Shown here: piece by piece, positions 1 to 9,299 of the stretch
Numbering within the stretch: position 1 is the first letter of the stretch
Layout: each line of letters opens with the position of its first letter
NCBI RefSeq assembly: GCF_009727155.1
Contig: NZ_WNWM01000002.1
Span: 1,488,001-1,552,000, forward strand
Reading direction: 5' to 3'
DNA length: 64,000 nt
Source: Pseudoduganella dura
GTDB lineage: Bacteria; Pseudomonadota; Gammaproteobacteria; Burkholderiales; Burkholderiaceae_D
Made by a program: the position numbers and the translations under genes
Notes under the pieces: generated by a model
Seen by the model: only the letters and a program-made list of their open reading frames with translations
What the model was told of the DNA's origin: nothing
Database searches by the model: none

Positions 1-451
1 GGCGCACGATCGCCCGGCCGATCGCCACGCGCTGGCGCTGGCCGCCGGACAGTTCCTTCGGCTTGCGCTCGAGCAGCGCCTCGATGCGCAGGCTGGCGGC
101 GGCGGCCAGTACCTTGTCGCGGATCGTTGCGGGGGGCGTGCCCGCCAGCTTCAGCGCGAACGCCATGTTGTCATACACCGTCATGTGCGGATACAGCGCA
201 TAGCTCTGGAATACCATCGCGATGCCGCGCTGCGCCGGCGGCACGCTGGTCATGTCGCGGCCGCCGATGGCGATGGTGCCGCCGTCCGGCTCCTCGAGCC
301 CGCAGATCGTGCGCAGCAGCGTGGACTTGCCGCAGCCCGACGGTCCGACGAACACGACGAATTCGCCGTCGCCGATGTCCAGGTCGATCCCGTGCAGGAT
401 CGTGGTTTCGGCGAACTGCTTGCGCACGCCGCGAATCTTCAGGTCCGCCAT
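1..451 (-). CDS. Sugar ABC transporter ATP-binding protein, MalK/UgpC type (3' end beyond window)
   Basis: This cytoplasmic ATPase would energise the sugar importer encoded further upstream in the same operon. About 150 N-terminal residues are present. The Walker A motif GPSGCGKST lies at about residues 36-44, a Q-loop region around [13 protein letters not shown] near 80-90, and the ABC signature [14 protein letters not shown] near 134. The last three place it in the MalK/UgpC/MsmK group. The C-terminal part (Walker B, regulatory OB domain) lies outside the window. The ATG at 451 follows a GGAGGAG ribosome site and is 3 bp from the stop of the GH94 gene. MsmK-like ATPases often serve several importers, so its substrate cannot be read from this fragment. 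Confidence 0.92.
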   Translation of the reverse strand, partial: MADLKIRGVRKQFAETTILHGIDLDIGDGEFVVFVGPSGCGKSTLLRTICGLEEPDGGTIAIGGRDMTSVPPAQRGIAMVFQSYALYPHMTVYDNMAFALKLAGTPPATIRDKVLAAAASLRIEALLERKPKELSGGQRQRVAIGRAIVR

Positions 452-454
452 GTT

Positions 455-3400
455 CTAGGCTCCTCCCAGCAGGATGTCGACGCCGTGCGGTCCGCCATCC
501 CGCAGCAGCGGAATGCGCGCCACCCCATCGGCGATATTGAGCTGCACGCCGTCGAGCGTGGCGGCGATCACCTTCGCCGCCGTGCCGTTCGGACTGCGCA
601 CCGCGACGTTGCAGGAACCGCCGCCCGGCAAATTGTAGTGCACGTGGAATTCCGGCCAGTCGTCCGGGATGCGCGGCGCCACCACCAGCGTATCGCCGTT
701 CTCGATGGTGAAGCCGAGCACCGATTCCAGGCCCACCCGGAACATCCAGCCCGAGGAGCCCGTGTACCATGTCCACCCGCCGCGGCCCACGTGCGGCGCG
801 GCGCCGTACACATCGGCCGCGATCACGTACGGCTCCACCTTGTAGATGTCGGCCGCCGCCTTGTCGAGCGCATGGCTGACGGGCGAGAGCATCCGCAGCA
901 GCCGCGCGGCACGGTCGCGGCGCCCCGCCTCGGCCAGCGCCCGCACCGCCCAGCAGGCGGCATGCGTGTACTGGCCGCCGTTCTCGCGCACGCCGGCGAC
1001 ATAGCCCTTGATGTAGCCGGGATCGTGCGGCGTGTCGACGAACGGCGGCGTGAGCAGCCGGATCAGCTTGTCGTCCTCGGAGACCAGCTGCGCCTCCATC
1101 GCATCGAGTGCCTGGCGCGCGCGGTCCGGCGGCGCCGCGCCGGAAATCACCGCCCAGGCCTGGGCCAGCGCATCGATGCGGCACTCGTCGCTGTCCTTCG
1201 AGCCGAGCACGGCGCCGTTGTCGTAATAGGCGCGGCGATACCATTCGCCATCCCAGCCGGCATCGTTCAGCGCCTGGGCCAGGTGCGCCAGGTACTCGCC
1301 GTAGGCCTTCACGCGCGCGGTGTCGCGCCGCCCCTCGCAGAACGGGATGAAGTCGCGCAGGATGCGGGTCAGGAAAAAGCCCATCCACACGCTCTCCCCC
1401 CTGCCTTCGCGGCCCACGCGGTTCATGCCGTCGTTCCAGTCGCCGGTACCCATCAGCGGCAGGCCATGCGCACCCCGCGTCAGCGAGCGGTCCAGCGCAC
1501 GGCAGCAATGTTCGTACACGTCGGCGCTCGTGCCCGACAGCGCGGGCTTCAGGTAATGCTCGTCCTCCCCTTCGGCGAGCCCGCGCCCGGCGAGGAATGG
1601 CGCCACTTCATCGAGAACACCCAGGTCGCCAGTCGTGTCGATGTAGAAGGCGGTGATGTACGGCAGCCAGCACAGGTCGTCCGAGAAGCGCGTGCGCAGG
1701 CCCTGCTCCACCGGTGCCGGATGCCACCAGTGCAGCACATCGCCTTCCTCGAACTGGTGGGCGGCATGCAGGCAGATCTGTGCGCGCGCCAGGTCCGGCC
1801 GTGCATAGATCATTGCCGAGGCGTCCTGCAGCTGGTCGCGGAAGCCGAATGCGCCGCCGGACTGGTAGAACGCCGAGCGGCCCCAGATCCGGCACGACAG
1901 GTTCTGGTACGTGAGCCAGCCGTTCATCATCAGGTCCAGTTCCTTGACCGGCGTATCGATGCGCACGGCACCCAGTGTTTCGCGCCAGAAGGCCAGCACC
2001 CCCTCCAGCGCGGCCTGTACCGCTCCCTCTTCGCGATAGCGCTCCACCAGCGCGAGCGCGGCTTCCCGCCCGCCCGTATCGCCTTCCTGCGTTTCGCCCA
2101 GCAGGAACACGCAGCTGACCGATTGGCCCGGTACCAGGTCGTACACGGCCTGGAACGCCGCGCACGGATCGAGCCCGCCGCCGGACGCATGGTCGAGCGC
2201 CGGCACGGCCAGCCCGGCAGGCCGGCTGGTGGCGCCGTGCCGGCCAAGGAACGCGGCGCGGTCGGCGGTGAAATGCGTGGCCCGGGCGCCGGGCGCCACG
2301 GCCGCCGCGAACGTGATGCCGTCGGCGAATACACCGGCCTGCGCATTGGTGGCCAGCAGGACATCGCTCCCGGCCGCCGCGAGCGCGGTAACCACGTAGG
2401 GGCTGCTGTCGGCCGGCGTGGCGCCCAGTACCAGCTGCTGGCAGGAATACAGCGACACCCGGCGCGGCCGGCCGCTGTCGTTGGTGACCGTGAGCCGCAC
2501 GATCTTCACCGGATCGTGGCGCGGCACGAAGACCGTCGTTTCCTGCCGCAAGCCGTGGCTGGCATGGTCGAAGCGGCTGTAGCCGAAGCCATGCCGCGCT
2601 TCGTAGGGCGCGGCGGCCGGCACCGGGCCGGGCAGCGGCGACCAGAATTCGCCGGTATCTTCGTCGCGCACGTACAGCGCCTCGCCGTGCGGATCGGCCA
2701 CCGGGTCGTTGAACCATGGGGTGAGGCGGTGCAGGCGGCTGTTGCGGCTCCATGTATAGCCGGCGCCGCCGTCGCTGACCAGGCAGCCGAAGGTCTCGTT
2801 CGAGATGGCATTGCTCCATGCCAGCGGCGGGCGGCGCAGCTGGTGCGTGTGGCGGTCCCAGTCCATCCGGATCACGTATTCGTCGCCGGCCGCGTTGAAG
2901 CCGCCATAGCCGTTGAAGAACCGGAGTTCCTCGTGCGCGGTTTCCCGCCGCGGCGCGGAAACGCCCTGCAAGGCCGGTGTACGGCGCGACGGCGGCTTCG
3001 CCGCATGGCCGTCGGGCCGCGACAGCGCCGGCAGATTGCCGCGTATGACGAGGTGCGCGGTGCGCTCGAAGTGCGCAAGGTGGCCGGGCGCGAAGTCGGC
3101 GGTACGCCGTACCAGCAGTCCCTGCTCGACGGCGGTGCCGTTGCCGTGCTCGTCGAGCACCAGCATGTTCAGGTTCAGGCCCTTGGCCTGCCAGTAGCGC
3201 CGCGCCGACAGCAGTGCCCGCAGCATCAGGTCGTCCTGCCCGGCGGTGTGCACGACGGCCAGCTCGCCGGACGGCACCTCGTACCGCGCCGTATCGGCCG
3301 GGCCGGGGGAGATCGCCGGCCCGGCCGCGGCGGTGCTTCCCCCTGCCGCGCGCACCGCGGACTGCCCGTACATCACGGCGGCGGCCAGCTGGTGATAATA

Positions 3401-4330
3401 CTCGGCCTGCGCAGCCGGCAGCCCGACCTGTTCGAGCAGCACGGTTTCGCGCAGTTGCGCGTCGCCCAGTATCGCGGGCATGTTCATGCCCGGCAGTTCG
3501 CGTGCCAGCGCCAGCGCCTCGTCGCGGGTAGGCGCGGAGCCGAGCATGAACACGAGGCGCGCCTGTTCGCCGGTACCGAGCGCCAGCGTGCGCCGCAGCG
3601 CCATCGCCGGGTCGAGCACGTTGCCGGCGGTGCCGGACAGCGTTTCCTCGTCGATGCCGCGCGGATGGCAGGGGCCGCGCCCGCGGCCCATGAAGCGGGC
3701 GCGGTCCGTCTCGAACTGGGGATCGGTGCCGCCCAGCGCGGCGTTGACCATCCACAGCCCCGGTTCATTCGCGCCGCGCGGCCGGCGGTGCGCCAGCAGC
3801 GCGCCGGTGGCGGCATCGTGCCAGGTCTGCACGAACAGCTTCGAGAATGCGGGATGCGACGCCTCGTCCGCCTGGCGGGCCAGCACGACCTCGAGGTAGC
3901 CCGTCAGCTCGATGAGCCGCGAGCGGCCGGACAGGTTGGTGACGACGATGCTGCGCAGCTCCACGTCCTTGTCCGGGTGCACGGCCACTTCCATGCGCGC
4001 GAGGATGCCGTGCGCCGATACCTCCAGCCACATGCTGGCGCCGCCGGCGCCGGCGGCCCGCTGCAGGTCGGGGTCGTGCGTGGCGGCGCACGGCTGGGCG
4101 CCGATCGACCACAGGTCATGGGTTTCGGCGTCGCGCAGGTAGAAGAACCAGCCTTCGGCGTCCGTCACGCGGTCGCCGTGCCAGCGCGTCAGCGCGATAT
4201 CGCCGGCACGGGCGAAACCGCTGCCGGATTCGGTGATCAGCGTGGTCAGCCGGCCGTTCGACAGCAGCCGGGCGTTGGGCGGCAGGTGCGCCGCGTTCAG
4301 GTGGGTGCCGGTCGGGCTTGCGGTGGCCAT
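455..4330 (-). CDS. GH94 family glycoside phosphorylase (1,2-beta-oligoglucan phosphorylase-like)
   Basis: Predicted 1291-residue intracellular inverting phosphorylase that would split imported beta-oligoglucosides with phosphate, giving a sugar 1-phosphate. Two GT36-type beta-supersandwich regions (about residues 20-300 and 440-700) precede an (alpha/alpha)6 catalytic region. That region carries the GTGDWNDGMNRVG motif at about residue 962, which contains the family's general-acid Asp, followed by GRGESVW. The motif resembles the C-terminal GH94 domain of cyclic beta-1,2-glucan synthases and 1,2-beta-oligoglucan phosphorylases more than short cellobiose phosphorylases. The length is also above the roughly 800 residues of the latter. 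No signal peptide is seen. Specificity is inferred from the motif and the neighbouring GH144-like gene; cellodextrin or another beta-glucan remains possible. Confidence 0.85.
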   Translation of the reverse strand: MATASPTGTHLNAAHLPPNARLLSNGRLTTLITESGSGFARAGDIALTRWHGDRVTDAEGWFFYLRDAETHDLWSIGAQPCAATHDPDLQRAAGAGGASMWLEVSAHGILARMEVAVHPDKDVELRSIVVTNLSGRSRLIELTGYLEVVLARQADEASHPAFSKLFVQTWHDAATGALLAHRRPRGANEPGLWMVNAALGGTDPQFETDRARFMGRGRGPCHPRGIDEETLSGTAGNVLDPAMALRRTLALGTGEQARLVFMLGSAPTRDEALALARELPGMNMPAILGDAQLRETVLLEQVGLPAAQAEYYHQLAAAVMYGQSAVRAAGGSTAAAGPAISPGPADTARYEVPSGELAVVHTAGQDDLMLRALLSARRYWQAKGLNLNMLVLDEHGNGTAVEQGLLVRRTADFAPGHLAHFERTAHLVIRGNLPALSRPDGHAAKPPSRRTPALQGVSAPRRETAHEELRFFNGYGGFNAAGDEYVIRMDWDRHTHQLRRPPLAWSNAISNETFGCLVSDGGAGYTWSRNSRLHRLTPWFNDPVADPHGEALYVRDEDTGEFWSPLPGPVPAAAPYEARHGFGYSRFDHASHGLRQETTVFVPRHDPVKIVRLTVTNDSGRPRRVSLYSCQQLVLGATPADSSPYVVTALAAAGSDVLLATNAQAGVFADGITFAAAVAPGARATHFTADRAAFLGRHGATSRPAGLAVPALDHASGGGLDPCAAFQAVYDLVPGQSVSCVFLLGETQEGDTGGREAALALVERYREEGAVQAALEGVLAFWRETLGAVRIDTPVKELDLMMNGWLTYQNLSCRIWGRSAFYQSGGAFGFRDQLQDASAMIYARPDLARAQICLHAAHQFEEGDVLHWWHPAPVEQGLRTRFSDDLCWLPYITAFYIDTTGDLGVLDEVAPFLAGRGLAEGEDEHYLKPALSGTSADVYEHCCRALDRSLTRGAHGLPLMGTGDWNDGMNRVGREGRGESVWMGFFLTRILRDFIPFCEGRRDTARVKAYGEYLAHLAQALNDAGWDGEWYRRAYYDNGAVLGSKDSDECRIDALAQAWAVISGAAPPDRARQALDAMEAQLVSEDDKLIRLLTPPFVDTPHDPGYIKGYVAGVRENGGQYTHAACWAVRALAEAGRRDRAARLLRMLSPVSHALDKAAADIYKVEPYVIAADVYGAAPHVGRGGWTWYTGSSGWMFRVGLESVLGFTIENGDTLVVAPRIPDDWPEFHVHYNLPGGGSCNVAVRSPNGTAAKVIAATLDGVQLNIADGVARIPLLRDGGPHGVDILLGGA

Positions 4331-4495
4331 GGGGTTTCCTTCACTCTTCGTGTTTCAAACAGGTGCCGTTGCTGCGGCGGTCTTCACGGGCGGCGCGCTG
4401 TCCAGCAGCGACGATACCATGCGTGCGCGCGTGCCGACGCCCCGCTCGCGCGCCGCGGCCAGGGCCGCCGTGCCGGCAGGGGCATGGCACCGGGT

Positions 4496-7400
4496 TCATG
4501 GACCGGCCTTCCCGGCCGGGATGCGGATGGCCAGCGTGGCGGGCAGCTTGCGGATCGTGACGGCGCCATTCGTTACCGGCACCGGGCTGCCGTTCAGCCG
4601 CGCGGGGCCGGGCCGCCCGTCATAAGGCCAGCGCAGCACGAGGCCGCCGGGCGGGACAGCCATGCCGGCTTCGATGCGCAGCAGCAGTTCTCCCGCGCCG
4701 CGCCGCAGGCTGTAGCTCAGCGGGCCATACGGCGTGCGCAGCCGGCGGATCGCGATGCCGGGGCCGTCCAGCCAGTCCAGGGGGATGCCTTCGGCCAGCA
4801 GCAATGCATGTTCGGGCTCGCGTTCGTACGCGAACGAGTCGAGCGCGGCGCGCATGAAGTCCGAAGCGATCCAGCCATGCGGCATGTCGCCCAGGAAGCG
4901 CGGCGTGCGCGGGTCGCGGCCGACCACCTCGGCCCAGCCGTTCCATGCGCGCGGCCGCTGGCCGGCGTAGAAATACGCGAGCAGCTGTTCGGCCCGGGCG
5001 CGCCAGCCCAGCCGCACGAACGCGCTGGCATTGCGCAGTTCGTACGGCGTGTAGTCCTCCCAGGCCATGGTGCCGTCGCGCCGCGCGATGAAGAAATTCC
5101 AGTAACGGCGGTAGGTTCCCTCCAGCAGATCGCCCGGCAGGTACCGCTGCTCGCCCCCCGGGGTCAACCCGATGGTCGTCGACGTGGCATCGAAGTCGCC
5201 CAGCTCGGCCGCGCCGGGCAGGTAATCGATGCCGTGCCGCGTTGCCGCGGCGCGCAGCGAGGCAAGCAGGTCGCTCCGGAATTCATCGCGCTGCCGGGCC
5301 AGCCGGCGCGCATCGGCGCGGCGGCCCAGTGCCCCGGCAATGGTCGCCGCATCCTTGTAGCCGCGCAGCGCCCAGAAGTCGTCCCAGTAGGAATGCATCG
5401 GCTTTTCGGCATACCCCTCGTGGCTGATCGAGGCGGGCATCAGGCCGAACAGGGGCGTGCCCCGTTGCGCCGCCGTGCGTTCGGACTGGCGCAACGTCTC
5501 CATGTAGCGCGCCGCCGCGTCGACCCGCGGCCACAAAGCCTTCAGCGCGGCCCTGTCGCCGGTGTAGCGGTACAGCTCCGCCGCCAGGAAGATCAGTTCG
5601 CCGTGGCTGTCGTTTTCCGGCACGGGGTCGGCGCCGCGCGCGTCCACGCAGCACGGCACCTTGCCGTTGCCGAACTGGTAGGGGGCATACCAGCGCAGGT
5701 AATCGACCGCGATCTCCGGCAAGCCCATTCGCAGCAGCGCTTCGGACATCATCGCGCCGTCGCGGATCCACGAGCGCAGGTACGAGCGCGTGCCGGGCTG
5801 GATCGCCGCGCCGTCGCGCGTCATCAGGATGTGCGCCAGCGACGAACGCAGCGTATCGGCCATGTGCTGCCCCGCCGCCGGCACCTGCAGCCCCACCCCG
5901 TTCAGGCGCGCGCGCCATGCCTGCGCCACGCCGGCCTGCGTGCGGTCGAGCCAGGCGATGCCGTCGGCCGGCGCCGCGAACTCCCCCGTCAGCGGCGCGA
6001 CGACGCCGAACACGGCGGCGCCCCGTGGCGGCAGTTGCACCTTCCAGCGCAGCGTGCCCGAAGCCATGCCGGTGTCGTCGCGCACCACGCGGTTCGTGTC
6101 GCCGCCTTCGAACGGCAGCAGGCCCGCGTCGAGCGAGGACAGCCGCACCGCCGGTGGCCCGTTCACCGGCGCGCCCAGCGGGACGAAGCGGCTGGCGCCG
6201 GCGGTCAGCGCGGCGCCGTCCCACGCGATGTCGCGGATCGGCGCATGGCCGCCCGGCGTGTTCAGGAACTGGCGCGGCGCGTTCACCTGGAACGGGCGCG
6301 CCGCCAGCACCAGTTCCAGCGCCTGCGGCACGTCCCGCAGGTTGCGCAGCTCGTAGCGGGCCAGCAGTTGCGACGACGCTGGCGTGCCGGCCGCCGCCGC
6401 GGTCGTCGTCAGCGTCCAGCCGGGAGTGCGCCAGTGCACCGACGGAACCGGCAGGTAGCCGTCCTGCAGCGAATGCGTGATGTCGACGTCCGCCCAGCCG
6501 TGCAGCGTGCCGCCGGCCAGCACGAACGGCTCCAGCGCGGGGCCGCCCCGCACCGGTTCGATCGCGCCATCCTCGGACAGCAAGGCGCTGTGCCGCCCGC
6601 CGCCGTCGATGCCCACCAGCGTCCAGTATGGCTGCTGCCCCGAGAAGCCGCGCGGATAGCGGCCCTTCGGCGCGCCGACGGCCAGCGCGGCGACGAAGTC
6701 GTTGGGCGTGGCGCCGAACGCCAGGTCCTTGAGCTCGACTTCGGCCAGCGCGTAGCTTTCGGCCGGTCCTTCCCGGAGCAGCAGCCGCACGTAGCGCGCC
6801 TCCGATTCCGGCAGCCGCAGCGCATCGGTGCCGCCGTTGCCGTCGCGCACGCTGCGCACGGCATGCCACGCCTGCCCGTCCGGCGACAGGGCCACGTCGT
6901 AGCGGCTTGCATGCCGGCCCGGCAGCCAGTGCAGCACAAGGCCGCCGAACTCGCGCACGGTGCCCAGGTCCACCGTCAGCTCCTCGCGCGGGCCGCCCGA
7001 CGATCGCCAGGCCGTGCCGGCCTTGCCGTCGACCGCCAGCGCCGCCGGGGCCGCGGCGGAACCCGCGTCCGCCCGCAAGGCCGGCCACGCCGCAGGCGGC
7101 GGTGGCAGCACGCGCAGTTCCAGCTCGTCGATATCGATCGAGCCCTTGCCGCCGCTGCCGGCGCTGACGACGAATTCGATGTTGTCCGCCCGCCGCAGCG
7201 TGCGGTCCTTCGCCGGCCCCCAGGCGAACGCCACCTGCCGCTTCCTGAAGCGCACCCGCGTCCAGTCGCCCGGGAAGGCGTGGTCCGGCAGCCGGTACCA
7301 CCACACGTTGTCGCCGGAGGCGTCGGTGAGCTTGAATTCGAAATGGTTGGCAGGCGCATCCGCCCTGACCATGAAGGAGATTTCGTAATTGTCCGGCAGC

Positions 7401-7624
7401 TCCAGCGGCAGCGGGCGGCGGGCGAAGGCGTAGCCGGCCTTGCCGCCGAAGTCGAAGTCCAGCCGCAGCGCCCGCCCCTTGTAGCCGGCGACCGGCGCGG
7501 CGGCGGCCGCCACGCCGTCGGACGCGCGGGCCTGCCACGGCGCCAGCGATTCGAAATCGTCGAGCACCTGCTGGGCCTGGGCCAGCGCCGGCAGCAACAG
7601 CGGTATCGCGAGCCATGCCCTCAT
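4496..7624 (-). CDS. Secreted discoidin-domain (alpha/alpha)6 protein, putative glycoside hydrolase of unknown specificity
   Basis: Predicted 1042-residue exported protein. A signal peptide (about 1-17, ending AQAQ) is followed by a beta-sandwich of carbohydrate-binding type (about 20-170). Next comes an F5/8-type discoidin-like domain (about 180-300, with VDGKAGTAWRSSGG and ARYVRLLLREG), a long beta-rich linker, and from about residue 580 an alpha-helical toroid-like region. That region has RSWIRDGAMMSEALLRMG near residue 615, PENDSHGELIF and SYWDDFWALRG, patterns seen in GH15/GH94-like (alpha/alpha)6 enzymes. The ATG overlaps the permease stop (ATGA), so it is translationally coupled to the importer. 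No family can be assigned with certainty. It may process oligosaccharides in the periplasm before import. Confidence 0.8.
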   Translation of the reverse strand: MRAWLAIPLLLPALAQAQQVLDDFESLAPWQARASDGVAAAAAPVAGYKGRALRLDFDFGGKAGYAFARRPLPLELPDNYEISFMVRADAPANHFEFKLTDASGDNVWWYRLPDHAFPGDWTRVRFRKRQVAFAWGPAKDRTLRRADNIEFVVSAGSGGKGSIDIDELELRVLPPPPAAWPALRADAGSAAAPAALAVDGKAGTAWRSSGGPREELTVDLGTVREFGGLVLHWLPGRHASRYDVALSPDGQAWHAVRSVRDGNGGTDALRLPESEARYVRLLLREGPAESYALAEVELKDLAFGATPNDFVAALAVGAPKGRYPRGFSGQQPYWTLVGIDGGGRHSALLSEDGAIEPVRGGPALEPFVLAGGTLHGWADVDITHSLQDGYLPVPSVHWRTPGWTLTTTAAAAGTPASSQLLARYELRNLRDVPQALELVLAARPFQVNAPRQFLNTPGGHAPIRDIAWDGAALTAGASRFVPLGAPVNGPPAVRLSSLDAGLLPFEGGDTNRVVRDDTGMASGTLRWKVQLPPRGAAVFGVVAPLTGEFAAPADGIAWLDRTQAGVAQAWRARLNGVGLQVPAAGQHMADTLRSSLAHILMTRDGAAIQPGTRSYLRSWIRDGAMMSEALLRMGLPEIAVDYLRWYAPYQFGNGKVPCCVDARGADPVPENDSHGELIFLAAELYRYTGDRAALKALWPRVDAAARYMETLRQSERTAAQRGTPLFGLMPASISHEGYAEKPMHSYWDDFWALRGYKDAATIAGALGRRADARRLARQRDEFRSDLLASLRAAATRHGIDYLPGAAELGDFDATSTTIGLTPGGEQRYLPGDLLEGTYRRYWNFFIARRDGTMAWEDYTPYELRNASAFVRLGWRARAEQLLAYFYAGQRPRAWNGWAEVVGRDPRTPRFLGDMPHGWIASDFMRAALDSFAYEREPEHALLLAEGIPLDWLDGPGIAIRRLRTPYGPLSYSLRRGAGELLLRIEAGMAVPPGGLVLRWPYDGRPGPARLNGSPVPVTNGAVTIRKLPATLAIRIPAGKAGP

Positions 7625-8430
7625 CCCTTCACGCTCCCCACCAGCAGGCCCTGGATGTAATAACGCTGCAGCCCCAGGAACAGCAGCAGCACCGGCACGA
7701 TGGTCAGCACGGCGCCGGCCATCATCAGTTCGCTGTCCTGCACGTGCTCGCGCGACAGCGAGGCCAGCGCCACCGGCAGCGTGTACAGTTCCTGGTCGGT
7801 GAGCACGATCAGCGGCCACATGAAATCGTTCCATGTGCCGAGGAACGTGAAGATCGCCAGCGTGACGAGGATCGGCGTGAGCAGCGGCAGCACGATCGAC
7901 CGGAAGATGCGCCACTCCCCCGCCCCGTCCATCCGCGCCGCTTCGAGCAGCGCGTCGGGAATCGTCAGCGCATACTGCCGCACGAGGAAGATGCCGAACA
8001 CGGACGCCAGCGCGGGCACCAGCACGGCGCCATACGTGTTGACGAGCCCCAGGTATTTCAGCAGCAGGAACAGCGGCAGCATCGCCACCTGGGCGGGAAT
8101 CACGAGCGCGCCCAGCAGCGTCCGGAAGATGCGCTCGCGGCCGCGAAAGCGCAGCTTGGCGAACGCATAGCCGGCGCTCACGTTGAACATCAGCGACAGC
8201 ACCGTGGCGCCGGTCGACAGCAGCGCACTGTTGAACACGTAGCGCCCGATGCCGGCATGCGCGAACAGGGCCCGGTAGTTGGCCAGCGTGGCTTGCGCCG
8301 GCAACAGGGGCGGCGGAAACGCGCTGGCCTCGCCCGGCCGCATCAACGATACGGACACCATCCATGCCAGCGGGAACACGGCCAGCAGACCGGCCAGCAG
8401 CACCGCGCCGTTCACCAGGATCTTCCTCAT
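7621..8430 (-). CDS. Sugar ABC transporter permease, MalG type
   Basis: Predicted 269-residue inner-membrane permease of the carbohydrate uptake CUT1 class, with about six membrane segments beginning at residue 5. The cytoplasmic EAA loop reads EAARMDGAGEWRIFRSIVLP, the contact site for the ATPase. The C-terminus has the usual MalG-type tail ending QRYYIQGLLVGSVKG. The ATG at 8430 overlaps the stop of the upstream permease and its own stop overlaps the start of the discoidin-domain protein, both ATGA. It should pair with the MalF-type partner directly upstream and the lipoprotein binding protein before that. Confidence 0.93.
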   Translation of the reverse strand: MRKILVNGAVLLAGLLAVFPLAWMVSVSLMRPGEASAFPPPLLPAQATLANYRALFAHAGIGRYVFNSALLSTGATVLSLMFNVSAGYAFAKLRFRGRERIFRTLLGALVIPAQVAMLPLFLLLKYLGLVNTYGAVLVPALASVFGIFLVRQYALTIPDALLEAARMDGAGEWRIFRSIVLPLLTPILVTLAIFTFLGTWNDFMWPLIVLTDQELYTLPVALASLSREHVQDSELMMAGAVLTIVPVLLLFLGLQRYYIQGLLVGSVKG

Positions 8431-9299
8431 CCGTCGATCCCCCGCGCCACGCGCAGCTGCAGCAGCGTGACGGCGAACATGATCGCGAACAGCACGAACG
8501 CCACGGCCGACGCCACGCCCAGGTTCCACCACTTGAAGCCCTGCTCGTACATGAAGTACAGCACGCTGACGGTGCTCTGCACGGGGCCGCCCTGCGTCAT
8601 CACGTAGGGCTCGGCGAACAGCTGGAAATAGCCGGCCATGCTGAGGATGCTGACCATCACCAGCGTGGGGCCGAGCATCGGCCATGTCACCCAGCGGAAC
8701 GCCGCCCACGTGCGCGCGCCATCGAGTTCGGCCGCCTCGTACAGGTCGCGCGGAATGCTCTGCAGCCCGGCCAGCAGGATGATCATGTTGTAGCCGAAGT
8801 TCTTCCACACGGCGAACAGGATGATGGCCGGCATGGCCCAGTCGGGATCTCCCAGCCAGTCGACCGGCCCGATGCCGAACCACGACAGCGCGTAGTTCAG
8901 CATGCCGTAGCGGGTGTGCAGCACGTAGCGCCAGATGACGGCGACCGCGACGAGCGACGTGACCACCGGCGCGAAGTACGCGGTGCGGAACAGGCCCTTG
9001 AGCCACGTGACGCGCGAGTTCAGCAGCAGCGCGGCGCCCAGCGAAGCGGCGATCGACAGCGGCACGCCGGCGGCGACGAAGTAGAACGTATTGCCGAGCG
9101 CGCGCCAGAACAGCGGCGTCTGCAGCAGTTCGATGTAGTTGCGCAGGCCCACGAAGCGCAGGTTGGCGATATCGGCCAGCGCGTAGATGTCGAAGTCGGT
9201 CAGGCTCATCGCCAGCGCGGCGGCCACCGGCAGGAAAAAGAACACGAGGATCGCCAGCAGCGCCGGCGCCACGAAGCACCATGCCGCCCGCCCGTTCAC
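8427..9299 (-). CDS. Sugar ABC transporter permease, MalF type
   Basis: Predicted 290-residue inner-membrane permease, partner of the MalG-type protein. It has about six membrane segments and an EAA loop EAAELDGARTWAAFRWVTWP. Its start is a GTG at 9299 that overlaps the stop of the binding-protein gene (GTGA). No ATG lies closer to the conserved N-terminal segment AAWCFVAPALLAILVF. Length and layout match short MalF-like CUT1 permeases such as UgpA, which lack the large periplasmic loop of enteric MalF. Confidence 0.93.
   Translation of the reverse strand: MNGRAAWCFVAPALLAILVFFFLPVAAALAMSLTDFDIYALADIANLRFVGLRNYIELLQTPLFWRALGNTFYFVAAGVPLSIAASLGAALLLNSRVTWLKGLFRTAYFAPVVTSLVAVAVIWRYVLHTRYGMLNYALSWFGIGPVDWLGDPDWAMPAIILFAVWKNFGYNMIILLAGLQSIPRDLYEAAELDGARTWAAFRWVTWPMLGPTLVMVSILSMAGYFQLFAEPYVMTQGGPVQSTVSVLYFMYEQGFKWWNLGVASAVAFVLFAIMFAVTLLQLRVARGIDG

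Noticed and set aside
185..7660. A 2491-codon open frame on the plus strand
   Set aside because: It lies opposite four well-supported minus-strand genes, is Arg/Ala/His-rich without any domain, and is the usual high-GC antisense shadow.
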